From contig JAKAMD010000006.1 in the NCBI GenBank assembly GCA_021823875.1, forward strand, positions 1 to 24,588: 24,588 nt of DNA, given 5' to 3'. The DNA comes from Pseudomonadota bacterium. GTDB lineage: Bacteria; Pseudomonadota; Alphaproteobacteria; Rhizobiales; Xanthobacteraceae. The translations under genes were made by a program, and so were the position numbers. Position 1 is the stretch's first letter. Each line of letters opens with the position of its first letter. Shown here one piece after another: positions 1 through 8,473 of this stretch. The notes beneath the pieces are model-generated. The model saw only the letters and a list, made by a program, of their open reading frames with translations, did no database searches and was not told where the DNA came from.

Positions 1-2157
1 GCCGGCGAGTGCGGCGATGCGCTGCACGAAACGGGAAGTCACGGTCGGCGCGCCGGCAAGCTTGGCGGCGCGCGACAGGATCACCTCGGGCGCGCCCAGG
101 CTTTGCGCGAAGTCGTGCGCGGCGAGCCCGATGCGCCGCTCGGGCGGATCGAGCCCGAGATCGCGCCGCATCGGCCGGCTGAGCCAGGGATTGTTGCGCG
201 TTTCAGGCGGCCAGGTGCCCTCGTTGAGGCCGCCCAGCACCACGCGGTCGATCCGCTGCAAGCGTGCTTCCAGGGGCCCGTAGATGTGCACGCGCACGTC
301 GCGCATTTCCGGCCGGCGTACCACGCGGTCGCCGATGGCAGCCTGGAACAGTTCGGCATAGTCGCCGCGCGCCAGCGCCAAGCCTTGCGCGGTTGGACTG
401 TCGATCAGCTTTTGCAGCACATCGGCGAGCGCGCTGCCGTCATGGCCGGCGAAGGCGGCCACCTCGCCGTTGTCGTCGCTGCCGAGTGCGGCGATCACCT
501 GGCGATGACAATCGGCAAGCTGGCTGAGCGGACAGGAGCCCGACGTCATGGTTTCCAGCGGCGCCAGCGCTTCGGCAAGGCGGGCGATCAGTGCGACAGA
601 AGCATCGAGTGCATCGTCGGCGATCAGCAGGCGCGGATCGCTTCGGTGCAGATCATGGCGGGTGGCGCGGAATACGGTCAGTGCATGGGAGAGCGCTTGG
701 CTGCCAGAGCGCGGACGCGGCCCGCGCAGCAGCGCGCACTCGAGCGCGGCGATGGCGGTGTTGTGCACGCCCGGCTGTTGCCCGAGCCGCAACAGCGGAT
801 GTTTGAGCAGCGCCAACAGTGGCACCGGCGCCAAGCCGCCAAGCGTGACTTCGGCGGCGAGCCGCGCGAACACGCCGGCAGCGGTGTCGTTCAAGCTATC
901 GCCGCCGGAATCATCGACTGCCACGCGCCAGCGTTCGAGGGCGGCGAGCAGGCGGCGCGCCAGCGCGCGGTCGGGCGTCACCAGCGCGGCGCGCTTGTCT
1001 GGTGTCTCGATCGCCTCGCGTAGCGCCACCACGATGGCGAGCGCTTCTTCCTCGGCGTTGGCGGCCTCGATCAGCGTGAGGTTGGTGAGTGCCTGATCAA
1101 TGGTGCGGTCGAAATCGCCGTCGCGCTGGGCCTGCCAGCGCTCGGTGGTGACGGCAGGACGCAAGGCTTCCGACACCAGCGCGTCGCGGCCGTCGGGCGT
1201 CGCCAGCGACGTAACTTCATCGCGCGTCATGCCGATGCGGTCGAGCAGCGCATGCATGGCGAATTGCGCATGCCCGGGGGCGGGCAGGCCGTCATGGCTC
1301 TTGTCGTTGTCATTGCCGGCAATCAGCTTCCACGACGCGTCATCGAGATGCTGATCGAGGCCGGGCAGCACCACGGCGCCGTGCGGCAGTTTGGCGATGG
1401 TCGCGAGCAGTTTGGCGGTGGCCGGCATCGAGCCGGTGGAGCCAGCGGCGATCACCGGCGCGTCCGAGCCGGCCAGGCGCTTGGCTTCCGCCTCGATCAG
1501 TTGGTCGCGCCGTTCGGCCGCTTCGATGGCGCCACGCTCGGCGCGCAACGCCGGCCAAGCCTCGCGCGCGATCTTGAGGAAGCGCAGCGAGAGTTGCCAG
1601 TAACGGTCGAAATCGTCGGGCACCAGTGCATCGAGCTTGTCCCAGGACACCTGGCGCGTGGTCATGTCGTCGATCAGGCGGGCGAGATCATCGGCCAGCC
1701 CGAGCGCGGCCGACGGCGTATTGGCGATCAGCGCGGCGCCGCCCGCGCCGCGCACTTCCGGCGTGTTCGCCCATTTCAGGATCAATTCGGCGAGCAACAA
1801 CCGCCGTTCAAGCGACGGCAGCGCTTCCGGTAGTCGCAGCGCGTCTTCGGCCAACTGCGCGGTGGCGGCTTCCGCGAAGGCGATCTCGTCTTCGTCGATG
1901 TCGCCGAGCGGCACGATGCGCGGCAGGATGGCGGCATCGTCCTTCAACGCATCGAGGAAGGCCTCGCGCGCCAGGCGGCAGGCGCGCCGCGTCGGCAGAT
2001 AGAGCGTCGCGCGCGCGAGCTCGAGCGGGTCGTTGCTGGCCGGAAAGCCCTCAACCAGCTTGCCCGCGCGCAAGGCATTAATCAGCACCGGCAGAAACGG
2101 TGCCGAGGCGGGAATGGTGAAGACATGGTGACGACTCGCCAGCATCAGGCCGAGCAT
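1..2157 (-). CDS. addB: Double-strand break repair helicase-like subunit AddB (3' end beyond window)
   Basis: AddB pairs with AddA in the alphaproteobacterial AddAB helicase-nuclease, which resects double-strand breaks before RecA loading. The frame is open from an ATG at 2157 to base 1 (719 codons), so about 300 C-terminal residues, including the expected RecB-type nuclease domain, lie outside. The N-terminus reads FTIPASAPFLPVLINAL and is followed by LYLPTRRACRLAREAFLDAL and LPRIVPLGDIDEDEIAFAE, which is the characteristic start of rhizobial AddB. Near the window edge PERRIGLAAHDFAQ and KLAGAPTVTSRFVQRI match the conserved stretch before the nuclease domain. AddB is an inactivated SF1-like helicase, so a good Walker A is not expected. 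A second in-frame ATG at 2145 is possible; neither start has a strong ribosome binding site. The gene starts 47 bp after murU on the same strand, consistent with one transcription unit. addA should follow outside the window. Confidence 0.92.
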   Translation of the reverse strand, partial: MLGLMLASRHHVFTIPASAPFLPVLINALRAGKLVEGFPASNDPLELARATLYLPTRRACRLAREAFLDALKDDAAILPRIVPLGDIDEDEIAFAEAATAQLAEDALRLPEALPSLERRLLLAELILKWANTPEVRGAGGAALIANTPSAALGLADDLARLIDDMTTRQVSWDKLDALVPDDFDRYWQLSLRFLKIAREAWPALRAERGAIEAAERRDQLIEAEAKRLAGSDAPVIAAGSTGSMPATAKLLATIAKLPHGAVVLPGLDQHLDDASWKLIAGNDNDKSHDGLPAPGHAQFAMHALLDRIGMTRDEVTSLATPDGRDALVSEALRPAVTTERWQAQRDGDFDRTIDQALTNLTLIEAANAEEEALAIVVALREAIETPDKRAALVTPDRALARRLLAALERWRVAVDDSGGDSLNDTAAGVFARLAAEVTLGGLAPVPLLALLKHPLLRLGQQPGVHNTAIAALECALLRGPRPRSGSQALSHALTVFRATRHDLHRSDPRLLIADDALDASVALIARLAEALAPLETMTSGSCPLSQLADCHRQVIAALGSDDNGEVAAFAGHDGSALADVLQKLIDSPTAQGLALARGDYAELFQAAIGDRVVRRPEMRDVRVHIYGPLEARLQRIDRVVLGGLNEGTWPPETRNNPWLSRPMRRDLGLDPPERRIGLAAHDFAQSLGAPEVILSRAAKLAGAPTVTSRFVQRIAALAG

Positions 2158-2203
2158 ACACGGTTACGATTGGGACGAGTCCCGGGCGCGCCCGGGATGG
2201 GCA

Positions 2204-2926
2204 TCAGCCCGTGCTGGTGCGGATCGCATCCTCGGCCGCGGCGATCGCCTGCGGGGTGCCGACATGCATCCACAGGCCTTCCAGCCGCAGGCCGCGCAAG
2301 CGGCCTTGCTCGGCGGCGCGGTTGAACAGGTCGGTGAGCGGGAATTCACCGTCGGGCGCGCCGTCAAACAGCGCGGGCGACAGAATGGCGGCGCCGGCAT
2401 AGACGAAGGGCACCACCTCGCGCTCGCCGCGTTTGCGCAAACTGCCGTCCGGCGTCATGGCGTAATCGCCGCGCCCGGAATAGCCGATGCTGCCGGCGGC
2501 GGGCGCGAGCAAGAGCAGCGCGTCCATGCTGCGCGCGTCGAAGGCTTCCGCCAGCCGCGCCAGGTTTGGCTTCACGCCGTCGATCCAGATGGTGTCGGCA
2601 TTGATCAGGTAGAACGGCGTGCCGCCCAGTTGCGGCAGCGCCTTCTTGATGCCGCCGCCGGTGCCGAGCAGAAGCCCGCGCTCGTCCGACAGCACGATCT
2701 GCGGGCGCCTGCGGTCGGCGAGATGCTGCTGCATCTTGTCCGCCAGGTGATGGATGTTGACCACGGCGCGCTCGACGCCGGCATCGCTGAGCCGGTCGAG
2801 CACATGGTCGATCAGCGCTTTGTCCGCGACCGGCACCAGCGGCTTCGGCAGCGTATTGGTGTGCGGGCGCATGCGTATGCCCAAGCCGGCAGCAAGAACC
2901 ATGGCGGTACGGGGATGGTCAGTCAT
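2204..2926 (-). CDS. murU: N-acetylmuramate-1-phosphate uridylyltransferase-like nucleotidyltransferase
   Basis: This 240-residue protein is a sugar-phosphate nucleotidyltransferase. The signature LAAGLGIRMRP (11-21) plus PKPL (27-30) is the nucleotide-binding loop with the conserved Lys28. NAD at 109-111 supplies the metal-binding Asp. Family knowledge: MurU uses UTP to turn MurNAc-alpha-1-phosphate into UDP-MurNAc, which bypasses de novo synthesis and fosfomycin-sensitive MurA. The upstream gene encodes an AmgK-type sugar kinase that would make the MurU substrate, which favours MurU over other uridylyl- or mannose-1-phosphate guanylyltransferases. The frame extends upstream to 3034, but that part lies inside the preceding gene. 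The ATG at 2926, 14 bp after the tsaE-amgK stop, begins the family N-terminus MTDHPRTAMVLAAG. Confidence 0.85.
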   Translation of the reverse strand: MTDHPRTAMVLAAGLGIRMRPHTNTLPKPLVPVADKALIDHVLDRLSDAGVERAVVNIHHLADKMQQHLADRRRPQIVLSDERGLLLGTGGGIKKALPQLGGTPFYLINADTIWIDGVKPNLARLAEAFDARSMDALLLLAPAAGSIGYSGRGDYAMTPDGSLRKRGEREVVPFVYAGAAILSPALFDGAPDGEFPLTDLFNRAAEQGRLRGLRLEGLWMHVGTPQAIAAAEDAIRTSTG

Positions 2927-2940
2927 GCTTGTTCTTTTTT

Positions 2941-4479
2941 TCAGATCGATTTCAGCGCCGGCACGTGGGCGTCGTACCAGGCCTTGAGCGGGGCGAGGGA
3001 GGGATGCGCCAGCGCGCGTTGGAGGTAGGCCCATACGCGCGGGATGTGACGCAAATATTGCGGCTTGCCGTCACGCCTATCGAGCCGCGCGAAGATGCCG
3101 AGGACTTTGGAAGCGCGTTGGGCGCACAGCGTCGCGTAGGCTTGCACGAAAGCCGGCGCATCGAAGCCGGCATCGGCGGCTAGGCGCGCACGTGTGTAGC
3201 GCGACAAGAGCGTGATCTCCATCATCTCTGGCACGGTGACGCGCGCATCATGCAGGAGCGAGGCGAGGTCGTAGGCTGCCGGCCCCATCAGCGCATCCTG
3301 GAAATCGAGCAGACCGAGCCGCGCCACGCCTTCGCGCTCCGGCAGCCATAAGAGATTGGGCGAATGATAGTCGCGCAACACCCAGGTCGGCTTGGTCTTG
3401 AGTACCGGCTGCAAAGCCTCGCGCCAGAGCGTGCCATAATTGTCGCGCGCTTCGGCAGAAAGTTCGACGCCGAGCTTGGGCAGGAGCCAGTCCGGCAACA
3501 GTTCGACCTCGATCAGGAAGGCATCGAGGTCATAGCGCGGCAACCGGTACTCGATGCCGAGTTTGACCGGCACGGCGTCCGGCAGGTCCTGGGTGTGCAG
3601 GGCGACCAGCAGGTCGGTTGCGACTTCATAGCGCGTTTCGATGGGTGCCGGCGGATCGCCCGCCACTACGCCCTCGTCGCCGAGGTCTTCGAGCACCGCC
3701 AGACCGAGCGCGTAATCGGCGGCGAACACGTCAGGCGCCGACAGCCCGCGCGCGCGTAGCGCGCCGGCCATGGCGAGGAACGGAGTCACGTCCTCGGCCA
3801 GATGCGCAATGGCGCTATAGGGCTTGCCGTTGCGCACCGCCGGGCCGTCCGGCCGCCGCGGTGAATTCATCAGGATGTAGTTGGTGCCCTGCAGCGTCAG
3901 CCGTTCATACGAGCGGGTGGAGGCATCGCCCTGGATGCGCCGCCGCGTGGCCTCACCGAAGCCGGCGCGGGCGAGGAAACGGCGGATGGCATCGATACGC
4001 TCGACCCGGGCGGCGAGCGCGCCATAGCCGGTGACGCGGACATTGCGGAAATTCGGCCCCTGCTGCGGCGACAGTTTGAGGGCGACGTCGATGCGGTCGG
4101 CGGGCAGATCGCCGGCGGCCCGGTCGGGCCATTCCAGCAGCATCACCGAGCCGGCGGCGAGATCGTCGAGGCCAAGCTCGGCGAGCTCGGACGGCCCCGA
4201 CAGCCGGTAGAGATCGGCATGCACCAAGGTGAAGCGGGGCAGCTCATAGCTCTGCAGCAGGGTGAAGGTCGGACTCGGCACCTCGACGGTTTCGTCGCCG
4301 GCGAAATGGCGGATCATGGCGCGGGCGAAGGTGGTCTTGCCGGCACCGAGATCGCCCGACAGGGTGATCAGATCGCCCGGCTCGATCAGCCCGGCGATAT
4401 CGGCCATCAGGCGGCGCGTGCCTTCCTCGTCGGCGAGCGCCGCCACAAAGCTGTAACCGCGGTCGGTGGAAGGGCTCAT
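2941..4479 (-). CDS. tsaE-amgK: Bifunctional TsaE ATPase / AmgK-type aminoglycoside phosphotransferase-fold kinase
   Basis: A 512-residue fusion. Residues 1 to about 155 are TsaE, the P-loop ATPase of the threonylcarbamoyladenosine (t6A37) tRNA modification complex: Walker A GDLGAGKTT (42-50), SPTFTL (69-74), HADLYR (87-92) and EWPDR (116-120). Residues about 162 to 512 are an APH-fold kinase: the catalytic loop LRDYHSPNLLWL has Asp370 and Asn375, and the metal-binding Asp392 is in LLDFQD. Family knowledge: AmgK phosphorylates MurNAc/GlcNAc at C1 during peptidoglycan recycling. murU follows 14 bp downstream and would use this product, which supports AmgK for the second half. The fusion is known in alphaproteobacteria. 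Both halves keep their catalytic residues and there is no internal stop. Assignment of the kinase substrate is by similarity and context. Confidence 0.88.
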   Translation of the reverse strand: MSPSTDRGYSFVAALADEEGTRRLMADIAGLIEPGDLITLSGDLGAGKTTFARAMIRHFAGDETVEVPSPTFTLLQSYELPRFTLVHADLYRLSGPSELAELGLDDLAAGSVMLLEWPDRAAGDLPADRIDVALKLSPQQGPNFRNVRVTGYGALAARVERIDAIRRFLARAGFGEATRRRIQGDASTRSYERLTLQGTNYILMNSPRRPDGPAVRNGKPYSAIAHLAEDVTPFLAMAGALRARGLSAPDVFAADYALGLAVLEDLGDEGVVAGDPPAPIETRYEVATDLLVALHTQDLPDAVPVKLGIEYRLPRYDLDAFLIEVELLPDWLLPKLGVELSAEARDNYGTLWREALQPVLKTKPTWVLRDYHSPNLLWLPEREGVARLGLLDFQDALMGPAAYDLASLLHDARVTVPEMMEITLLSRYTRARLAADAGFDAPAFVQAYATLCAQRASKVLGIFARLDRRDGKPQYLRHIPRVWAYLQRALAHPSLAPLKAWYDAHVPALKSI

Positions 4480-4643
4480 CGAATCAATCAGCCTGAGGGC
4501 TGTCGGCCTTATACACGGTCGTCGGCCCTGTTTGACTCTCTCCGGCGGGGCGGCGAGACGGGTGAGGCTATGCTGCGGCGGCTCTAGAATCGCCTCAGCT
4601 TGACCTCACCCGCCCTCCTCGCTGCGCACGGAAGACCTTTGAG

Positions 4644-7163
4644 CTAGGCTGCGCTCCGTTTGCGCGGCTGCTCGAGCGGGAACACGCAGGTGACGGTGGT
4701 GCCGGCACCGGGCGTGGAATCGATCGTGACCGTGCCGCCATGCAGCTCGACGAAGGAGCGCACCAGCGACAGTCCCAGCCCCGGCCCGCGATGCTGCGAG
4801 CCGCGCGGGTCGGTCTCGAACCAGTCGAACACCTTGTCCTTGCGCTCGGGCGGGATGCCGGGACCACGGTCGGTGACCGAGAACACGACCGCGTCCGCCT
4901 GGCGCTCGGCGGCCAGCGTGACGATCGCGTCCGGTGGCGAGAAGCCGACCGCATTGGACAACAGGTTGAACAGGATCTGGCGCAGCAGCCGCTCATCGGC
5001 GGCAAAGCTGCCAATGTCGGGCGCGACGCGGATATCGAGCGTGAGACGATCCTTGACCAGCCGATCCTGTACGCCCTCGGCGGCTGCCGCCATGCTGGCA
5101 CGGATGTCGACCGGCGCCAGATTGAGCGTCATGGCGCCGGCATCAATGGTGGCGAGATCGAGGATATTGTTGATGATGGCGAGCAGCGCATTGGTCGAGG
5201 TCGTGATGTAGCCGAGATATTCGCGCTGCTTGTCGGTGAGTGGACCGAAACTGGTGTCGTTCAACAGATTGGCAAAGCCGATAATGTTGGTGAGCGGCGA
5301 GCGCAACTCGTAGGAAACGTGGTGCACGAACTCGATCTTGATACCGTCGGCCGTCTCCAGCGCCTCGTTCTTCTCGCGTAGCGCGCGCTCGACATTCACG
5401 CTGTCGCTGACGTCCTGGAACGTGACCAGCGTGGCGCCGTCCGGCAGCGGCATGGTGGTCAGGTCGATGACCATGCCATCGCGCCGCTCGATGCGGGCGG
5501 CGACCGGCTCGCGGTCGTCGATGGTGGTCACTGCGGCGCGCAACTGACGCCACACGGCGCCGTCGTCATGCTGGGCCTGGCACCAGGCGGAGACTTGTTC
5601 GATGTGCGGATGCTGGTCGAGCGTCTCGGTTTGGAGCTTCCACATGCGCTGGAAGGCCGGATTGTGCAGGCGCACGCGGCCGTCCGAGCCGAACACCGCC
5701 ACCGCTTCCGCCAAGTGATCGAGCGTCTCGCTCTGCACCTTGATCAGCGCCTCGTAGCGGCGGTCGAGGTCGAGCCGCTCGGTGACGTCGTCATAAAGAT
5801 AGGTGACGCCGCCTTCCGGATTGGGCGTTGTGACGACGCGCAATGTGCGCCCGTCCGGCAGATGCCACATGTGCTCTTGCGGCTCGGAAGCGGTGTAGCC
5901 CTCGTAGAGCTGCTGCTTCCATTGGCGGAAATCGCGCTCCTCCGGCAGCTTGCGGGCGGTGCGTAGCGTATCGAGCACGGAGGCGTCGGTCGGCGTCTGG
6001 TCGAGGAAGCTCGCGTCGAGTTCGAACAACGAGCGGAAGGCGGTGTTGTAGAAGGTCAGTTTGCGATCGACATTGAAGACCGCGACGCCGGTGGCGAGCT
6101 GATCGAGTACCCGGCGATGTGCTTCGCTCAAGCGGGCGAGCTCGGTCCGCATCGCTTCCGCTTCGGTGCGATCGATCGCCATGCCGGCACTGCCGTTGGT
6201 GCTCGGTGCCTCGACCACATCGAAGATGTGGCGGGTGCCGGCGACGATCGCCGGCAGTCGCGCGGCATAGGGCTTGGCGGTCGCGCGCGCCTGCGCCACC
6301 TGCTCGCGCGCCGGGCTGTCGAGCAATTCCAGTTCGCGCGCGATTGCATCGGTGGAGTCGGTTGCTTCCACCGCGCGCGCATAAGCCGCGTTTACGAAGA
6401 TCAGATGTCCGTTCTCGTCGCGTGCCCAGACCGGCGCCGGCAGCGCATCAAACAGTGTCGTCAGCGTGCCGAGATCGGCGGCCAGCCGGTCGTTGTGGGC
6501 CTTCAGATCGGCCAGCTCCTGCTCGACGCCGCTGATATCGCGCAGCCGCAGCACCGCGCGCCCGGCCACTGCGCGCCCCTCGGCCTCGAGCGGCCGGCCG
6601 GCCGCGCTGGTAAGTGTCATGGAGAAACCGCGGCCCTCGCCGCGCAGCATTTCGACCGCCCGCTCCAGGGGCTGCGCGGCCGCCGGGTGAAGCCAGCTGC
6701 CGAAAGCGAGCACGCGCTCGGGCTGGTCGCCCGGCACGAACAAGGCGCTGTCGCCGAAAATGTCGGGCTGATCGGAGCCCGCCGCCCATTCCACCAGCAC
6801 CTGCGGCTCAGACAAGAGCAGCGCCTTCAGCCGGTCGATCTCGGTATGCAGTTCCATCGCCTCAGCGCGCGAAAGCGTGGTGATGCTGGCGGCGCGGCGT
6901 CGCGCGCGCAGCAAGGCGAGCGTGGCGAGCAGCCCGAAGCAGATGAGACTGAGCGTGAGCGTCAAGCTCGCGATATTGGCGTTGCCGGCTTTGGCGACGG
7001 CCTGCTGCACGGCGTCAACCAAGCCATGCGCGGAGGCCGCCCCGGCTGGTGCCGGTACGCCAAGCGTAAGCGCAAGATTTGCGGTGACGAAGACGGCGAG
7101 CATACGACCTCGCCGCGGCCGAGAACGCTGCCTCTCGTTCGCCGTCCGGATTGTCTCCGGCAT
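4644..7163 (-). CDS. divL: DivL-like PAS-containing tyrosine pseudo-histidine kinase
   Basis: An 839-residue membrane sensor. Order: hydrophobic segment about 21-45, transmembrane helix about 64-87 followed by an Arg-rich stop, a coiled region, PAS-type domains about 235-340, 350-465 and 480-595, a dimerisation/phosphoacceptor helix pair about 605-675, and a HATPase_c domain about 720-832. The H-box reads HHVSYELRSPLTNIIGF: the usual phosphoacceptor His of SHELR is Tyr618 (codon 5310-5312). The ATP lid is largely kept: Asn737 in the N-box, DRGPGIP (765-771), GPGLGLSL (793-800). Tyr at this position defines Caulobacter DivL, which binds DivK~P and controls CckA and hence CtrA phosphorylation. 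The adjacency to tsaE, murU and addB is, as I recall, the rhizobial divL neighbourhood. An alternative start is Met21. The function as DivL is inferred from family and context. Confidence 0.85.
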   Translation of the reverse strand: MPETIRTANERQRSRPRRGRMLAVFVTANLALTLGVPAPAGAASAHGLVDAVQQAVAKAGNANIASLTLTLSLICFGLLATLALLRARRRAASITTLSRAEAMELHTEIDRLKALLLSEPQVLVEWAAGSDQPDIFGDSALFVPGDQPERVLAFGSWLHPAAAQPLERAVEMLRGEGRGFSMTLTSAAGRPLEAEGRAVAGRAVLRLRDISGVEQELADLKAHNDRLAADLGTLTTLFDALPAPVWARDENGHLIFVNAAYARAVEATDSTDAIARELELLDSPAREQVAQARATAKPYAARLPAIVAGTRHIFDVVEAPSTNGSAGMAIDRTEAEAMRTELARLSEAHRRVLDQLATGVAVFNVDRKLTFYNTAFRSLFELDASFLDQTPTDASVLDTLRTARKLPEERDFRQWKQQLYEGYTASEPQEHMWHLPDGRTLRVVTTPNPEGGVTYLYDDVTERLDLDRRYEALIKVQSETLDHLAEAVAVFGSDGRVRLHNPAFQRMWKLQTETLDQHPHIEQVSAWCQAQHDDGAVWRQLRAAVTTIDDREPVAARIERRDGMVIDLTTMPLPDGATLVTFQDVSDSVNVERALREKNEALETADGIKIEFVHHVSYELRSPLTNIIGFANLLNDTSFGPLTDKQREYLGYITTSTNALLAIINNILDLATIDAGAMTLNLAPVDIRASMAAAAEGVQDRLVKDRLTLDIRVAPDIGSFAADERLLRQILFNLLSNAVGFSPPDAIVTLAAERQADAVVFSVTDRGPGIPPERKDKVFDWFETDPRGSQHRGPGLGLSLVRSFVELHGGTVTIDSTPGAGTTVTCVFPLEQPRKRSAA

Positions 7164-7217
7164 TCAGGCTTGCCCCAGGATTTGCCGACGGCGTCCGCCA
7201 CGCCGACTGCGAATCAT
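7164..7217 (-). CDS. Possible 17-codon leader ORF coupled to divL
   Basis: A short Arg-rich ORF (MIRSRRGGRRRQILGQA) starts at an ATG at 7217 preceded by GGGAG at 9-base spacing. This is the best Shine-Dalgarno sequence in the region. Its TGA stop abuts the divL ATG directly (TGAATG), while divL itself has only a weak SD-like sequence. The arrangement suggests translational coupling, with ribosomes that finish the leader restarting on divL. It could also be chance, because short ORFs are common in GC-rich DNA. No homology is recognised. Confidence 0.3.
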   Translation of the reverse strand: MIRSRRGGRRRQILGQA

Positions 7218-7385
7218 TGGACTTTACTCCCAAGAGGAATCGCGCCGAAAGAGTCCAGACCGTGAACGTGATGTCGCCTTCGATGTGAGATGCAGGCGCG
7301 CGCCCCGGCTTGTCCTGACGAGGGTCAGGTGCGGCGATACGTCGATCGCGGGGATGGCGTCCTGCGCTGTTTGGATTGGACGCGC

Positions 7386-7799
7386 CTAATCCAGCGCTTC
7401 GGCCTGTTGCATCAGGTCCGTAATGGTGATCTCGCTGAGGGCGATCGAGAACGTGCGCTCGGCTTCGATCAGCGCATTGCGCACCACTTCCTTGACCAGA
7501 CGCGAGCAGGGCAGATCCGCTTGTGCTTCGGCGTCCTCGGCCGCGCGGGCCGCCCGCAAGATGGCGTCGGCGGTTATTTCGCAATGCTCGCGGGCCAGCT
7601 CATAGCCCCCATGCGGCCCGCGAATGCCCCGCAAGATGCCGTCATGGACCAGCGCCTGCAGCACGGGCTCGAGATGGCGGGGAGGCAGGTTGTGGCGGGC
7701 AGCGAGCGCCTTCGCCGAGACGGGGCGCGTCTGCGCATTGACCGCAACGTCAATTACGGCGGCAATGGCAAGAATACCCTTGCGGGAGACCAGCGGCAT
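7386..7799 (-). CDS. Rrf2 family transcriptional regulator
   Basis: A 137-residue protein beginning MPLVSRKGILAIAAVIDVAVN. A winged helix-turn-helix covers about residues 1-80: SAKALAARHNLPPRHLEPVLQ is the recognition helix region and GIRGPHGGYELAR the wing, both typical of Rrf2. IscR and RirA use three clustered cysteines to bind an Fe-S cluster; here only one Cys is seen (LPCSRLV), so this is not an IscR/RirA-type cluster protein and its signal is unknown. The frame runs upstream to a GTG at 7862, but the family N-terminus and a weak promoter-like pair ending near 7830 favour 7799. It lies 82 bp after dut on the same strand. Confidence 0.8.
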   Translation of the reverse strand: MPLVSRKGILAIAAVIDVAVNAQTRPVSAKALAARHNLPPRHLEPVLQALVHDGILRGIRGPHGGYELAREHCEITADAILRAARAAEDAEAQADLPCSRLVKEVVRNALIEAERTFSIALSEITITDLMQQAEALD

Positions 7800-7829
7800 G
7801 ACCAACACCGGCTTCAATGCAATGGGGAG

Positions 7830-7858
7830 GTAATAGGCTACAGCGCCGCCGTCGTCCA
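7830..7858 (-). promoter_or_regulatory. Weak promoter candidate for the Rrf2 gene
   Basis: Read on the minus strand, TGGACG (4 of 6 matches to -35) is followed after 17 bases by TATTAC (4 of 6 matches to -10, at 7830-7835). Transcription would start near 7823, about 23 bases before the ATG at 7799. It is only a consensus match. Confidence 0.22.
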
Positions 7859-7881
7859 GCACAAAACTGTATCTTTATGCT

Positions 7882-8376
7882 TCAACTCCCAGTCGACCCA
7901 AAGCCGCCAAACCCGCGGTCGGTCGGGTCCAATATCGCAACTTCAAAGAGTTCAGCGCGCGCAACTGACGCGATTACCATTTGAGCGATGCGCATACCGC
8001 GGGTGATCGTCACAGGTTCACTGCCCAGATTGACCAGCAGCACTTTGATCTCACCGCGGTAATCGGCGTCGACCGTCCCAGGTGAGTTGAGCACCGTCAG
8101 GCCGTGGCGCACGGCGAGGCCGGAGCGTGGCCGCACTTGCGCCTCGAAGCCGGCGGGCAGCGCGATGGCGATACCGGTGGGAATGAGCTCGCGCCCGCCG
8201 GGTGCGATGGCGAGCGGCGCGTCGTCCGCCACCGCGGCAAGCAGATCGAGGCCGGCGGCGTGCGTGCTCTGATAGGACGGCAGCGGCAAGTCCTCGCCGT
8301 GCGGCAGGCGCTGGATGCGGACTTCAGTCGGAATCTGGGCGGGTTCTTTCGAGCGGATTTTTAGATTTGTTGCCAT
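7882..8376 (-). CDS. dut: dUTP diphosphatase (dUTPase)
   Basis: A 164-residue trimeric dUTPase that hydrolyses dUTP to dUMP and PPi, keeping uracil out of DNA and supplying dTMP synthesis. All five family motifs are visible in order: AGLDLLA (41-47), PRSGLA (83-88), GTVDADYRGE (100-109) with the catalytic Asp, RGMRIAQMV (126-134) and the C-terminal lid GFGGFGSTG (155-163). The open frame continues upstream to 8445, but MATNLKIRSK at 8376 gives the usual length and has AGGG upstream. It lies 97 bp downstream of coaBC on the same strand, a pairing common in rhizobial genomes. Confidence 0.95.
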   Translation of the reverse strand: MATNLKIRSKEPAQIPTEVRIQRLPHGEDLPLPSYQSTHAAGLDLLAAVADDAPLAIAPGGRELIPTGIAIALPAGFEAQVRPRSGLAVRHGLTVLNSPGTVDADYRGEIKVLLVNLGSEPVTITRGMRIAQMVIASVARAELFEVAILDPTDRGFGGFGSTGS

Positions 8377-8473
8377 CGCTGTCGGGCCCTGTCGCGTTGC
8401 AACAGAGCCTAGCCCGCGTGTCTGGAAAGCAGAACACGCCAACAACGATTATCCTCGGTAATTTAACGCGGGG

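Noticed and set aside
103..1023. 306-codon plus-strand ORF
   Set aside because: It is antisense to addB, has low-complexity Arg/Gln/His-rich translation and no family resemblance; it is a GC-rich shadow.
4559..4612. Inverted repeat CGGGTGAGG / CCTCACCCG downstream of divL as terminator
   Set aside because: The arms are 36 bases apart and no T-tract follows; likely chance in GC-rich DNA.
6117..7265. 382-codon plus-strand ORF opposite divL
   Set aside because: The opposite strand encodes recognisable PAS and kinase domains, and this translation has none.
7386..7799. Rrf2 gene as iscR or rirA
   Set aside because: Only one cysteine is present, so the three-cysteine Fe-S site is missing.
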